Shown: positions 37,880 to 46,616, counted from the first letter of the stretch. The stretch: 64,000 bases of DNA from VRUE01 sp963824705 (GCA_963824705.1 CAWGQE010000003.1:1860001-1924000); one strand, 5' to 3'. Numbers and translations: made by a program. Notes: generated by a model not told the origin, from the letters alone.

Positions 37880-38943
37880 CAGGCCGCAGCCGCCGCCTCC
37901 AGCCTCTGCCGCTTCTCCTCTGCCGCAAGCGCGTCGCTGAACTCGGCGAGGTCCCCAGCCAGGACGGCTTCGATGTTGTGCGACGTGTGCTTGATCCGGT
38001 GGTCGGTGACCCGCCCCTGGGGGAAGTTGTAGGTGCGCACCTTCTCGGAGCGCTCGCCGCTGCCGACCTGTGCCTTGCGCTCGGCGGCGACCTTTGCCTG
38101 CTGCTCGGCGAGCTCGCGCTCGTAAAGTCGCGCCCGCAGCACCCGCATCGCCTTCTCGCGGTTCTGCAGTTGCGACTTCTCGTCCTGCATCGAGACGACG
38201 ATCCCGCTCGGCTTGTGGGTGATCCGCACCGCCGAGTCGGTCGTGTTGACCGACTGGCCGCCCGGCCCGGAGGAGCGGTAGACGTCGATCTGCAGGTCGT
38301 TCTGGTCGACCTCGACCTCGACCTCCTCGGCCTCGGGCAGCACCGCGACCGTCGCGGTCGAGGTGTGGATGCGGCCCTGGGACTCGGTCTCGGGCACGCG
38401 CTGGACGCGGTGCGTGCCACCCTCGAACTTGAAGATCGAGTAGGCGCCCTCGCCCTTGACCGCGAAGGTCACCTCCTTGAAGCCACCGACCTCGGCCGCC
38501 GATTGCGAGAGGACCTCGGTGGAGAATCCGCGCTCCTCCGCGTAGCGGGTCAGCATCTTGTAGAGGTCGCCGGCGAACAGCGCTGCCTCGTCCCCACCGG
38601 TGCCGGCGCGGATCTCGACCAAGACGTTTTTGGCGTCGTTGGGATCGCGCTCGACCATCGCCAGCCGGATCCCCTCTTCGAGCTCCTCCAGCCTCTCCGG
38701 CGCCTCGGCGACCACCTTGCGCAGCTCAGCGTCCTCACCCTCCTCGAGCAGCTCCCGAGCCCCCTCAAGATCGTCCTTCAGGGTCCGCCACTCCGCCGCC
38801 AGCACCCGAGCCGGCTGCAGTTCCCGATACTCCCGCCCGACATCGGCATAACGCTCCCGATCCGAAATCACATCGGGATCCGACATCAAGCTCTCCAGCT
38901 CCGAGAACCGGCTCTCAATCTGTTCGACAAGCGCCTCGATCAT
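37879..38943 (-). CDS. prfA: peptide chain release factor 1
   Basis: RF1 (354 aa) reads UAG and UAA. It has the PxT tripeptide in RVPETESQGRIHTSTATVAV, the GGQ loop SSGPGGQSVNTTDSAVRITH and the standard N-terminal coiled coil. Start MIEALVEQIESRFSELESLM at 38943. Downstream (minus) are a family C element and prmC; upstream is a family A element. Together with prfB at 7 kb both class I release factors are in the window. Confidence 0.97.
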   Translation of the reverse strand: MIEALVEQIESRFSELESLMSDPDVISDRERYADVGREYRELQPARVLAAEWRTLKDDLEGARELLEEGEDAELRKVVAEAPERLEELEEGIRLAMVERDPNDAKNVLVEIRAGTGGDEAALFAGDLYKMLTRYAEERGFSTEVLSQSAAEVGGFKEVTFAVKGEGAYSIFKFEGGTHRVQRVPETESQGRIHTSTATVAVLPEAEEVEVEVDQNDLQIDVYRSSGPGGQSVNTTDSAVRITHKPSGIVVSMQDEKSQLQNREKAMRVLRARLYERELAEQQAKVAAERKAQVGSGERSEKVRTYNFPQGRVTDHRIKHTSHNIEAVLAGDLAEFSDALAAEEKRQRLEAAAAA

Positions 38944-38960
38944 GAAAGAAACATAGAGGG

Positions 38961-39067
38961 AAGGAAGTCAGGTGCCCCTCCGGCGGAGGCTCAGGGACGA
39001 GCAAATCGAACTCTGTAAGGCGATCAGCTGCGCAACGGCCTCCGACGGAGGGGCACCTGACTTCCTT
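38961..39067. repeat. inverted-repeat element, family A copy 2
   Basis: Arms of 30 bases (38961-38990 and 39038-39067) pair with one mismatch around a 47-base centre that ends GCTGCGCAACG, as in copy 1 and copy 3. Outer arm AAGGAAGTCAG differs completely from the other copies but remains self-complementary; inner arm GTGCCCCTCCGGCGGAGGC is related. It lies between DUF1385 (stop at 39072) and the prfA start (38943), minus strand. Confidence 0.85.
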
Positions 39068-39071
39068 ACGC

Positions 39072-40079
39072 CTAAGCGACTATCTCAATGGGAGACTCGC
39101 CGGCCTCAAGCGGCTTCTCCTCCGCCAACACCTTGTCCAGCGCCGCAATCGCCACAGCGAGTTGTTCTTCGTCGGGCTCGCGCGTAGTCAGGTTCTGCAG
39201 CATCAGGCCCGGCCACATCACCGCCCGGACCCAGCGTTTGCGCCTGTTTTTGCCGGCCCACTTGATCACCTCGTAGGAGAGGCCGGCGATCAACGGGATG
39301 CCGAGGATCCGCGAGGCAACCAGCCAGTACCAGGCCGGCAGCCCGATCGGGGCAAAGACGAAGATCGCCAGCACCATCACGATCAGCAGGAAGCTGGTGC
39401 CACAGCGCGGGTGCAGGCGCGAGTAGAGCTTGGCCCGCGCCGGGACCAGCTCGTCTTCGGCCTCATAGCAGGAGATCGTCTTGTGCTCGGCGCCGTGGTA
39501 CTCGAAGACCCGGCGCAGATCCGGTAGGCGGCTGATCGCGGCGATGTAGGCGATGAAGATCCCCGTCCGCAGCAGTCCCTCGATAAGCCAGAAGAGGAAG
39601 GGCGAGCCGAGCTGGTCCTTGATCAAGCTGGTCAGCCCCACCGGGACGACGAAGAAGAGCCCGATCGCCAGCACCATGGAGAAGACGATCGTCAGCCCCC
39701 AGACCCAGCCGCCGATCTCCTCCTTCTCCCCCTCCTCGTCCTCCTCCAGCTGGGCGTTGGCGGAGATCGCCAGGGCGCGGAAGCCGATCTTCAGCGACTC
39801 GCCGAGGGCGACGACGCCGCGCAGCACCGGCACCCGCCAGAGGCGGTGACGCTTCGCCCAGGGCACCAGTGGCTCGGAGCTGAGCTCGACCTGGCCCTCC
39901 GGATTGCGCACCGCAACCGCCCAGGTGGAGACGCCGCGCATCATCACGCCCTCCAACACCGCCTGTCCGCCGACCGGCGCGTCGCGTTTCGCGACCAGGG
40001 CACCATCGGGCATGCGCAGCGGGTCTGCCCCGTTCGAGGAGATGCCTTCAGCCTGCGGAGAGACTGTCTCCGCGTCCAT
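39072..40079 (-). CDS. DUF1385 membrane protein
   Basis: A 335-residue DUF1385 (YqhQ-like) membrane protein of unknown function. Family segments are VGGQAVLEGVMMRG near residue 40, the conserved VFEYHGAEHKTISCYEAED in the middle and LHPRCGTSFLLIVMVLAI after it. About five membrane helices are visible between residues 125 and 275, with an acidic loop (EEDEEGEKEE). DUF1385 genes frequently lie beside rpmE and prfA in Gram-positive bacteria, as here (rpmE three bases upstream). Confidence 0.9.
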   Translation of the reverse strand: MDAETVSPQAEGISSNGADPLRMPDGALVAKRDAPVGGQAVLEGVMMRGVSTWAVAVRNPEGQVELSSEPLVPWAKRHRLWRVPVLRGVVALGESLKIGFRALAISANAQLEEDEEGEKEEIGGWVWGLTIVFSMVLAIGLFFVVPVGLTSLIKDQLGSPFLFWLIEGLLRTGIFIAYIAAISRLPDLRRVFEYHGAEHKTISCYEAEDELVPARAKLYSRLHPRCGTSFLLIVMVLAIFVFAPIGLPAWYWLVASRILGIPLIAGLSYEVIKWAGKNRRKRWVRAVMWPGLMLQNLTTREPDEEQLAVAIAALDKVLAEEKPLEAGESPIEIVA

Positions 40080-40082
40080 GGC

Positions 40083-40298
40083 TTACTTGGAGGCCTTGGC
40101 GTGCTTGGCTGCGCGCCGCTGGAACCGCTCTACCCGCCCACCCGTGTCGACGAGCTTCTGCTTGCCGGTGTAGAAGGGGTGGCACTCCGAGCAGAGCTCG
40201 ACGTGCAGATCCTCCATCGTGGAGCGCGTGTAGAACTGGTTGCCGCACGAGCAGTGCACGTGAGCGAGCTTGTAATCGGGGTGAATTCCTGCCTTCAT
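40083..40298 (-). CDS. rpmE: 50S ribosomal protein L31, zinc-binding type
   Basis: Ribosomal protein bL31 (71 aa): MKAGIHPDYKLAHVHCSCGN, RSTMEDLHVELCSECHPFYT and a basic end. The CSCG and CSEC pairs make it the zinc-containing (C+) form. I start at MKAGIHP (40298); ATG 40304 adds MT. It is first of a likely rpmE-DUF1385 unit and divergent from the diguanylate cyclase gene. Confidence 0.96.
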   Translation of the reverse strand: MKAGIHPDYKLAHVHCSCGNQFYTRSTMEDLHVELCSECHPFYTGKQKLVDTGGRVERFQRRAAKHAKASK

Positions 40299-40317
40299 CG
40301 TCATCCAAGTCTAGAGA

Positions 40318-40331
40318 AGTGCGCAAGCACT
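40318..40331. other. small hairpin with GCAA tetraloop in divergent leader
   Basis: AGTGC GCAA GCACT forms a 5-bp stem with a GNRA loop in the 79-base gap between rpmE and the diguanylate cyclase gene. It may be part of the rpmE leader RNA or an operator; evidence is only the symmetry. Confidence 0.25.
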
Positions 40332-40377
40332 CTGTTCGAGGCTTGGGAAATGGGCCCGAACTGCCGATAGCTTGGGC

Positions 40378-41910
40378 ATGACCACGAGGGAACCGGCGGC
40401 TGACGACAGCGCCCTCGCGCGCCTCCTGCGCGCGTCCCTTGCGATCCTGCTCCTCGGCGGCACTCTTCTCGTCGCCCTTCACTACTGGCTCGGCATCGGC
40501 GACAGCCTCAACTTCGCGATCGGCAGCGTCGTCTACGACGCGGTCGTGCTGGGCGCCGGGGTTGCTTGCCTGGTCAGAGCGTCGGCTTTCGGTTCCGAGC
40601 GCCGGGCGTGGGTCCTGATCGGCATCGCGATCCTCACCTGGGGTACCGCCGAGGTCTACTGGGCGATCTTCATCGAAGGCAACGCGAACGCTCCCTACCC
40701 CTCCCCCGCCGACGTCGGCTATCTCCTCTTCTACCCCCTCGCCTATACCGGGCTCGCCCTTCTGGTCCGCGCCAGAGCCCACGAGATGAACTGGCGCCTG
40801 TGGATGGACGGCGCCATCGCGGCGCTGGGCACCGCCGCCCTCGGGGCCGCCTTCGTCTTCGACTTCGTTGCCAGCAAGACCGAAGGCACCCCGCTGCAAG
40901 TTGCGACCACCCTCGCCTACCCCCTGGGCGACATCGCGATGGTTGCGATGGTCGTCGGGGTGGTTGCGCTGACCGGCTGGCGACCGGGACGGACCTGGTC
41001 GCTGCTGCTCGCCGGCCTCTCGGCGCTCGTCATCGCCGACATCGCTTACACCCTCCAATCGACGGGAGAAGCCATCCCGGACGGCAACTGGATCGACCCG
41101 ATCTATCTGATCGCCGCGGTCTGCCTCGGCGCCGCCGTCTGGCAGCCGGCGGCAGCCGCCGAGATCACCGCGCCGGAAAGCGACCGGCGGCGGGAGATGA
41201 TCGTCCCGCCGGTCTTCGCCGGGGTGATGATCGGCCTCTTCGCGATGCAGTACTTCAGCGCCACCAGCGGCCTCTCGACCGTCCTCTGGGCAGCGACGAT
41301 GACGGCGGTGATCGTGCGGCTGGCGATGAGCGACCGCGAGAACAAAGCGCTGCTCGAGCAGGTGCGGACCGACCCTCTGACCGGGCTTGCCAATCAAGGA
41401 CGGATGCAGGTCGACCTGCCGACCAAGGTCTGCCGGGCAGACGAGGAGCACCCGGTGATGCTGTTGCTCTTCGATCTCAACGGCTTCAAGCACTACAACG
41501 ACACCTTTGGGCATCCTGCCGGGGACGAGATGCTGAGGAGGCTCGGCGGAGCGCTGCGCGACGCGGTCGGCGAGGACGGGACCGCGTACCGCATCGGCGG
41601 CGACGAGTTCTGCGTGCTGCTGACCTGTGCGCCCGATCGCTTCGAGGCTGTGAGCCGCGCCGCGACCAGCGCATTGACCGCGATGGGACCAGGGTTCGAC
41701 GTCAGCTCCGCCTGGGGCGCGGTCGAGGTACCCGGCGAGGAGAAGGAGCCTTCCGCCGCGCTGCAGCTCGCCGACGTGCGGATGTACGCGCAGAAGGAGT
41801 CGCGCCGCCTCGCCCACGCAGACATCATGGAACCGGCGGTGACCGAGGCTCCTCAGAAGCGAGAGCCAGACCAAGCCTCGGCGCTTCGCGGGCCGGCTAC
41901 GCGGCGCTGA
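40378..41910 (+). CDS. membrane-bound GGDEF diguanylate cyclase
   Basis: Produces cyclic di-GMP from two GTP. The protein (510 aa from ATG 40378) has an N-terminal membrane module with about nine hydrophobic helices (residues 20-330) and a GGDEF domain from about residue 335: TDPLTGLANQGRMQVDLPTK, LLFDLNGFKHYNDTFGHPAG and the intact active site RIGGDEFCVLL. There is no RxxD inhibition site at the usual distance before GGDEF. No EAL domain. The 3' end overlaps the TetR gene by 14 bases, tail to tail. Confidence 0.92.
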   Translation: MTTREPAADDSALARLLRASLAILLLGGTLLVALHYWLGIGDSLNFAIGSVVYDAVVLGAGVACLVRASAFGSERRAWVLIGIAILTWGTAEVYWAIFIEGNANAPYPSPADVGYLLFYPLAYTGLALLVRARAHEMNWRLWMDGAIAALGTAALGAAFVFDFVASKTEGTPLQVATTLAYPLGDIAMVAMVVGVVALTGWRPGRTWSLLLAGLSALVIADIAYTLQSTGEAIPDGNWIDPIYLIAAVCLGAAVWQPAAAAEITAPESDRRREMIVPPVFAGVMIGLFAMQYFSATSGLSTVLWAATMTAVIVRLAMSDRENKALLEQVRTDPLTGLANQGRMQVDLPTKVCRADEEHPVMLLLFDLNGFKHYNDTFGHPAGDEMLRRLGGALRDAVGEDGTAYRIGGDEFCVLLTCAPDRFEAVSRAATSALTAMGPGFDVSSAWGAVEVPGEEKEPSAALQLADVRMYAQKESRRLAHADIMEPAVTEAPQKREPDQASALRGPATRR

Positions 41911-42499
41911 GCCCGGCGAGGAGAGCGTCCAGCGTACGGCCGACTTCGGCCCGCATCCGCTCGGGGTCCTCGGCCCGGGCGACCAGCATCGCCGCCTCGT
42001 CGAGAGCGCCCATCAACACGTGGGCGAGCGGCCGAACGGGCTGCTCGGCGATCGCGCCAGCCTCGATAGCCGCCTGCAGAGTCGCCTCGATCAGGCCGAG
42101 CCCGTGCTCGGTGGCGATCTCCCTCCAGCGATCCCAGCCGAGCACCGAGGGCCCGTCGAGCAAGACGATCCGCTGCGCCTCGGGCTCGGTGGCGACCTGC
42201 AAGAACATCTCCGCACCCGCCCGCATCGCCTCCAGCGGCGCGGCCGCTCCCGCGCTGAGAGCCCCGCCGGCGATGCGCTGCGCGAGCTCGATCTCGATCC
42301 GCTCGTAGACAGCCTCGAAGAGGTCGCGCTTGCCGTCGAAGTGGTGGTAGAGCGCCCCGCGGGTGACGCCGGCCGCGCGCACGATCTCCTCGGTGCTGAC
42401 GGTGGCGTAGCCGCGCTCGGCAAAGAGGAGCCGCGCCGCCGCGATTAGCGCATCGCGCGTCGCTTCCGAGCGTTCCGCTTGGGTCCGTTTGACATTCAT
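41897..42499 (-). CDS. TetR/AcrR-family transcriptional regulator
   Basis: A 200-residue repressor-type regulator. The DNA-binding domain occupies residues about 8-55: RSEATRDALIAAARLLFAER, GYATVSTEEIVRAAGVTRGA, LYHHFDGKRDLFEAVYER; the remaining helices form the ligand pocket and dimer interface. The start MNVKRTQAERS (42499) is preferred over an upstream frame because the palindromic operator overlaps it. It is divergent from the hydrolase gene at 42559 and likely controls both. Confidence 0.93.
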   Translation of the reverse strand: MNVKRTQAERSEATRDALIAAARLLFAERGYATVSTEEIVRAAGVTRGALYHHFDGKRDLFEAVYERIEIELAQRIAGGALSAGAAAPLEAMRAGAEMFLQVATEPEAQRIVLLDGPSVLGWDRWREIATEHGLGLIEATLQAAIEAGAIAEQPVRPLAHVLMGALDEAAMLVARAEDPERMRAEVGRTLDALLAGLSAA

Positions 42500-42511
42500 A
42501 CAGTCTGTATG
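42497..42511. promoter_or_regulatory. TetR-type operator palindrome CATACAGTCTGTATG
   Basis: A perfect 15-base palindrome centred at 42504 overlaps the start codon of the TetR gene and lies 48 bases before the divergent hydrolase ATG. Its size and position fit self-repression by the adjacent TetR protein and co-regulation of the hydrolase. Confidence 0.75.
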
Positions 42512-42558
42512 TAATTTACCAGCCTCATCGGCCGGAAACACTTCCCGAGGAGGATGCA

Positions 42559-43392
42559 ATGAGCCAGCCAGATCAGCGCCGCGAGATCGACCTGCCCGCC
42601 GGAAAGGTCCGCTACCGCGACGCCGGCGAGGGCAAGCCGGTCGTCTTCGTCCATGGCTACCTCGTCGACGGCCGTCTTTGGGACGGCGTCGTCGACAACC
42701 TCTCCGACGGCTTCCGCTGCCTCGCCCCCGACTGGCCGATCGGCGCCCAGCAGGTGGCGATGAAACCCAATGCTGACCTCTCCCCCTACGGGGTCGCGGC
42801 GATCATCGCCAGCTTCCTCGAGGCGCTCGACCTGAACGACGTGACGATCGTCGGCAACGACTCCGGCGGCGCGATGTCGCAGGTCCTCGTCACGCGCCAC
42901 CCGGAGCGGATCGGCCGCCTCGTCCTGACCAACTGCGACCTCTACGAGAACTTCCCGCCGGGGATCTTCAAGGCGATGCCGGCGATCGCCAAGCTGCCAG
43001 GCGGAATGACGATGCTCTCGGCGCCGTTCCGGATCGGCGCCCTCGCCCGCGCCGCGTTCAAGCCCTTCTCGAAGAACCCGATCCCAGCCGACCTGGTCGC
43101 CTCCTGGATGAGGCCCGCCCTGCATGACGCTGGGGTCAAGCACGACACGAAAAAGGTGACCGTGGGGATGAACAAGCGCTACACGCTGGAGGCGGCGGAG
43201 AAGCTGCGCACCTCGGAGCTACCTGTGCTTCTCGCATGGGCCCCCGAGGACCGCCTCTTCTCGATCGAGTCAGCGAAACGCCTCGCGGCCGAGACCCCCA
43301 ACGCCCGCCTGGTCGAGATCCCAGACGCTGCGACCTTCGTCTCCTTGGATCAACCGGCGCAACTTGCGGACTTAATTGCCGATTTCCGCTAA
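42559..43392 (+). CDS. alpha/beta hydrolase, Asp-nucleophile (dehalogenase/epoxide hydrolase-like)
   Basis: A 277-residue alpha/beta hydrolase under apparent control of the divergent TetR gene. HG motif FVHGYLVDGRLWDGV; the nucleophile elbow VGNDSGGAMSQVL puts Asp101 where dehalogenases and epoxide hydrolases have their nucleophile. The acid segment AWAPEDRLFS is present, but the usual catalytic His is replaced around residue 259 (DAATFVSLDQP). Activity by the standard mechanism is therefore uncertain. GAGGAGG lies ahead of the ATG. Substrate unknown. Confidence 0.87.
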   Translation: MSQPDQRREIDLPAGKVRYRDAGEGKPVVFVHGYLVDGRLWDGVVDNLSDGFRCLAPDWPIGAQQVAMKPNADLSPYGVAAIIASFLEALDLNDVTIVGNDSGGAMSQVLVTRHPERIGRLVLTNCDLYENFPPGIFKAMPAIAKLPGGMTMLSAPFRIGALARAAFKPFSKNPIPADLVASWMRPALHDAGVKHDTKKVTVGMNKRYTLEAAEKLRTSELPVLLAWAPEDRLFSIESAKRLAAETPNARLVEIPDAATFVSLDQPAQLADLIADFR

Positions 43393-43462
43393 TTGCACTT
43401 TTTTTCGTCCGATAGACGCGCGAGGGTTATGTCAACGCCCCCTACAGGACGGAGAGGGATTC

Positions 43463-43675
43463 ATGCCCCAGGAAATCTTCGACCAGGATCGGCCCACGAG
43501 GAGAAGCGCGATGGCGAAGCGGCTCGACGAAGCCTTCGCAGGCTGCGAGCAGTGGACCCTCGCACCGCCGGCTCAGCGGCGCAGCGAGGCCGTCTTCAGC
43601 CCGCGACTGCCGAGCTCCTCGAGAATGATCGGCAGGGCCGCCACGGTGCGCACCCAGGAACCGGGGGCACTGTAG
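43463..43675 (+). CDS. possible small protein, uncertain
   Basis: A 70-codon frame beginning MPQEIFDQDRPTRRSAMAKR is preceded by a good GGAGAGGG ribosome site seven bases before the ATG. Its last 100 bases are antisense to the end of the polysaccharide deacetylase gene, where its sequence becomes shadow-like. It could be a short real peptide or a gene remnant. No family is recognised. Confidence 0.25.
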   Translation: MPQEIFDQDRPTRRSAMAKRLDEAFAGCEQWTLAPPAQRRSEAVFSPRLPSSSRMIGRAATVRTQEPGAL

Positions 43676-44259
43676 TAGTCGGCGTCGTGTAGGAGGACGA
43701 TGTCCCCGGGGCGGGCCGACTTGGTCGCCTGACAGGCGATTGATCGCGCGGTGGCGCTACCGCGCCAGTCCCTTCCCCATTGCGACCAGAGGACCGGGCG
43801 CCAGCCACGCCGCTGGCACGCCCGCAGGCTCGCCGCGCTGTAGATCCCGTAGGGCGGACGGTGGTCGGCGATCGCCTGTCCGCCCGCCTCCTCGATCGTT
43901 GCCCGTGCCCGTTCGGCGTCGTCCAAGAACATGCCGCCGGTCAGCCTCAGCGCGTTGCGGTGGCGATGACAGTGCAGCTCGACCCGGTGGCCGGCGGCGA
44001 CGATCTCGGCCACCAGCGCGGGGCGGCGCTCGACCTGCTCGCCGACGAGGAAGAAGGTTGCCCGGGCCCCAGCCTCGCGCAAGATCTCGAGCACGAGCGG
44101 CGTGCCCTGCGGGTGCGGGCCGTCGTCGAAGCTGAGCGCCACGCCGCCGACGCCGTCCTGGCGCCGCACGATCCCCAGCATCGACCCCAAACCGGGAGCC
44201 AGCGGAGCGAGGGCCGGCGCGGCATGCGCCGCGACGCCGGCAACCGTGCCGGCGGCCAT
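43573..44259 (-). CDS. polysaccharide deacetylase (NodB homology domain)
   Basis: A 228-residue carbohydrate esterase family 4 protein, removing acetyl groups from cell-wall or capsular sugars. Motif 1 is VALSFDDGPHPQGTPLVL, motif 2 RVELHCHRHRNALRL, motif 3 DHRPPYGIYSAASLRACQRR, and motif 5 near IVLLHDADYY. The N-terminus (LMAAGTVAGVAAHAAPALAP) resembles a weak signal/anchor. Starts ATG 44259 or TTG 44274 (TTGA overlap with the upstream stop) are both possible. It follows the epimerase-glycosyltransferase fusion gene. Confidence 0.88.
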   Translation of the reverse strand: MAAGTVAGVAAHAAPALAPLAPGLGSMLGIVRRQDGVGGVALSFDDGPHPQGTPLVLEILREAGARATFFLVGEQVERRPALVAEIVAAGHRVELHCHRHRNALRLTGGMFLDDAERARATIEEAGGQAIADHRPPYGIYSAASLRACQRRGWRPVLWSQWGRDWRGSATARSIACQATKSARPGDIVLLHDADYYSAPGSWVRTVAALPIILEELGSRGLKTASLRR

Positions 44260-44270
44260 GAGCCTGCCGA

Positions 44271-46616
44271 TCAAGGCCCTTCGGTCGAGGCCGCGCCGTG
44301 CGCGGCTGCCGGCTGAGCCGCCTGCACGGCGGGTGCGGCCACGGCGTCTTCGTCCTTGCCGAAGTGGATGCGACTCTCCAGCGGCTTGGCGACCACCCGG
44401 TAGGGAGTCTCGCGATGGATAACGGCAAGCAGCATCACGGCGGCGACGGCGGCTACGCTGACGGCGGTCGCCACGCGCTCCATCCGCAGCCGCCACACCG
44501 GCTGTGGCTTGATCCGCGGTCGTGCGGTGAGCACGCGCGAGGCGATCGACGGCAGCGAGGCGAAGGAGGAGTCGGGCGAGCGGCGTTCCCGCGTCAGGTG
44601 CCGCAGCGTCGAGGTGAGCTCGTGCTCGGAGCGCGCCACCTCGGCCAGGCCGAAGCGCTCGAAGGCGGCGTTGTTCGCGCGCAGGTGGCCGGCCGAGAAG
44701 CCGTAAGAGACGACCGGGCAGCCGCGGATGTGGGCCTCGAGCACGGTCAGGCCGGCAGTCGAGTGGACCATCGCGTCGGCGGCCGCCATCCAGTCGCTCA
44801 TCTGCTCGGTGAAGCCGAGTACCCGGACCCGCTCGTTGCCCGCGTAGTGCTGCTCCAGCTTCTCGCGGGCAGACTCGTTGCGACCGGCGATGCAGACGAC
44901 GAGCGTGTCCTCACCGGCGAGGGCGGCGTCGATCGCGCCTTCGAGGTCGCCTATCCCCCAGCCACCGCCGGAGACGAGAACCATGCGGGCATGAGCCGGC
45001 ACGCCGAGCGCCTCGCGCGCGGCGGCGCGCGTACGCGGCATCAGGAAGTCGCGTGCGATCGGCGGTCGCATCCACTCGACGCTGCCCGGCCCGACCAACC
45101 GCTCGACCTCCTCGATCGACTCGGGGTGGGTGACGAAATGGAGATCGACTCCGGGGTGCGCCCAGTAGCGCAGGCCGGCGAGGTCGGTGATCGCCGACTG
45201 CACCGGCACCAGCAGGCGCCTGTTCTCGCGCAGCATCCCCAACACCGCCGTCACGCCGGGGTAGGTGGAGACGACAACGTCGGGCTGGTGTTGCTCGACG
45301 ACCCGCATCAGGCCGCGTGCGCCGACCAGGTAGCTGAGGTGGTGCATCAGCCAACGGGTGGGCGCGAACTTGGTGATCAGCCAGTACTGGAGATCGAACA
45401 ACCAGGGCATCCAACGGAAGGTGAGACGGGATCCGTCGCGTGCCACCGAGGAGGAGATCCGCCCCATCGCCTTGAGGCCGTCGACGATCTCGACCGTGGC
45501 GCCGGGAATCTCGCGCTCGACGTCCTCCTTGATCATCCGGGCGGGAAGGTCGTGGCCCTCGCCGATATCGGCGGTCAGCACCAACACTCGCGGTGGGCGC
45601 TCGCCTGTCTCCGTCGAGGCACCCTCGAGCAGCGATCCCGCCGCGCGGCCGTTGCCATTTCCGTTGCCGTTGTGGCTCAGCACTGGCGTCAAGCTGGGGA
45701 TCGGGTCGGGCGGCCTGGTCGTGTTGCGCACCCACTCGACGTAGCGGCGCACCCCCTCGCGGAAGCTCGTCTCCGCCTTCCAGTCGATCTCTTCCAGCGC
45801 CCGCACGTTGGAGATCTCCTTGCCGGGGAAGTCGCCCGGACGGGGCGGCGTGTGGACGATCTCGCAGTTGTCGGTGTTTTCCTGCACCCGCTCGGCGATT
45901 TCGAGGATCGTCACGACCTCGTCGCCCGAGAGGTTGTAGGTGCGGCCCGCGGCCTTTGGAGCCAGAGAAGCAACGATCCCGTCGGCGAGATCCTCGACGT
46001 AGATGAAGCTGCGAGTAGTGCTGCCGTCGCCGGCGATCGTCAGCGCCTTGCCTTCGAAGGCAAGGTCGGTGAACTTGGCGACCACGCCGGCCGCGCGGGC
46101 GCGCGGGCCGTAGGGGATGCCGAAGCGCAGAACGGTGTACTCGAGGTCGTAGAGCTCGGCGTAGCCGGCGCAGTAGGTCTCCCCCGCCAGCTTGGTCGCG
46201 GTGTAGAGGTGGCGCGGGGCCGGAATCGGCGTTTCCTCGTCGACCGCCTGCTCGGTGCAGTCGCTGTAGACCCAGGTGGTCGAGCCATAGACCACCCGGC
46301 CCACCTCCGCCCGACAGGCGGCCTCGAGCACGTTGAGCGTGCCACGCGTGTTGACCTCCTCCGCCAGCACCGGGTCGGCGAGAACGTGGGAGACGTCGGC
46401 GACCGCGGCGAGGTGGATCACCGCGTCGCAGTTGCGCATCGCCAGGTCGAGGTTGGCGGGGTCGGTGATGCTGCCGGTGAAGGTCTCGACTTCGAGCGGC
46501 GAGTGGTAGGGAGAAGCGCTGAGGTCGAAGATCCGCGGTGTGTGGCCGTCGCGCATCAGCCGGTCGACGACGTGCGAGCCGATGAAGCCACCGCCGCCGG
46601 TTACCAGGACCCTCAT
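44271..46616 (-). CDS. fusion: NAD-dependent sugar epimerase + MurG/MGDG-synthase-like glycosyltransferase
   Basis: One 781-residue frame encodes two enzymes. Residues 1-300 are an extended SDR epimerase/dehydratase: MRVLVTGGGGFIGSHVVDRL, HLAAVADVSHV and YTATK (Tyr138, Lys142). A flexible linker (about 301-340) contains NGNGNGNG. Residues about 342-690 are a GT-B glycosyltransferase of the MGDG-synthase/MurG type (VLVLTADIGEGHDLPARMIK, STYPGVTAVLGML, VSGGGWGIGDLEGAID, ADAMVHSTAGLTVLEAHIRG). A membrane helix at about 715-733 and an Ala-rich tail end it. The ATG overlaps the DegT stop (ATGA) and has AAGGAGGAAGC before it. A longer upstream frame is a shadow of the DegT gene. Confidence 0.88.
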   Translation of the reverse strand: MRVLVTGGGGFIGSHVVDRLMRDGHTPRIFDLSASPYHSPLEVETFTGSITDPANLDLAMRNCDAVIHLAAVADVSHVLADPVLAEEVNTRGTLNVLEAACRAEVGRVVYGSTTWVYSDCTEQAVDEETPIPAPRHLYTATKLAGETYCAGYAELYDLEYTVLRFGIPYGPRARAAGVVAKFTDLAFEGKALTIAGDGSTTRSFIYVEDLADGIVASLAPKAAGRTYNLSGDEVVTILEIAERVQENTDNCEIVHTPPRPGDFPGKEISNVRALEEIDWKAETSFREGVRRYVEWVRNTTRPPDPIPSLTPVLSHNGNGNGNGRAAGSLLEGASTETGERPPRVLVLTADIGEGHDLPARMIKEDVEREIPGATVEIVDGLKAMGRISSSVARDGSRLTFRWMPWLFDLQYWLITKFAPTRWLMHHLSYLVGARGLMRVVEQHQPDVVVSTYPGVTAVLGMLRENRRLLVPVQSAITDLAGLRYWAHPGVDLHFVTHPESIEEVERLVGPGSVEWMRPPIARDFLMPRTRAAAREALGVPAHARMVLVSGGGWGIGDLEGAIDAALAGEDTLVVCIAGRNESAREKLEQHYAGNERVRVLGFTEQMSDWMAAADAMVHSTAGLTVLEAHIRGCPVVSYGFSAGHLRANNAAFERFGLAEVARSEHELTSTLRHLTRERRSPDSSFASLPSIASRVLTARPRIKPQPVWRLRMERVATAVSVAAVAAVMLLAVIHRETPYRVVAKPLESRIHFGKDEDAVAAPAVQAAQPAAAHGAASTEGP

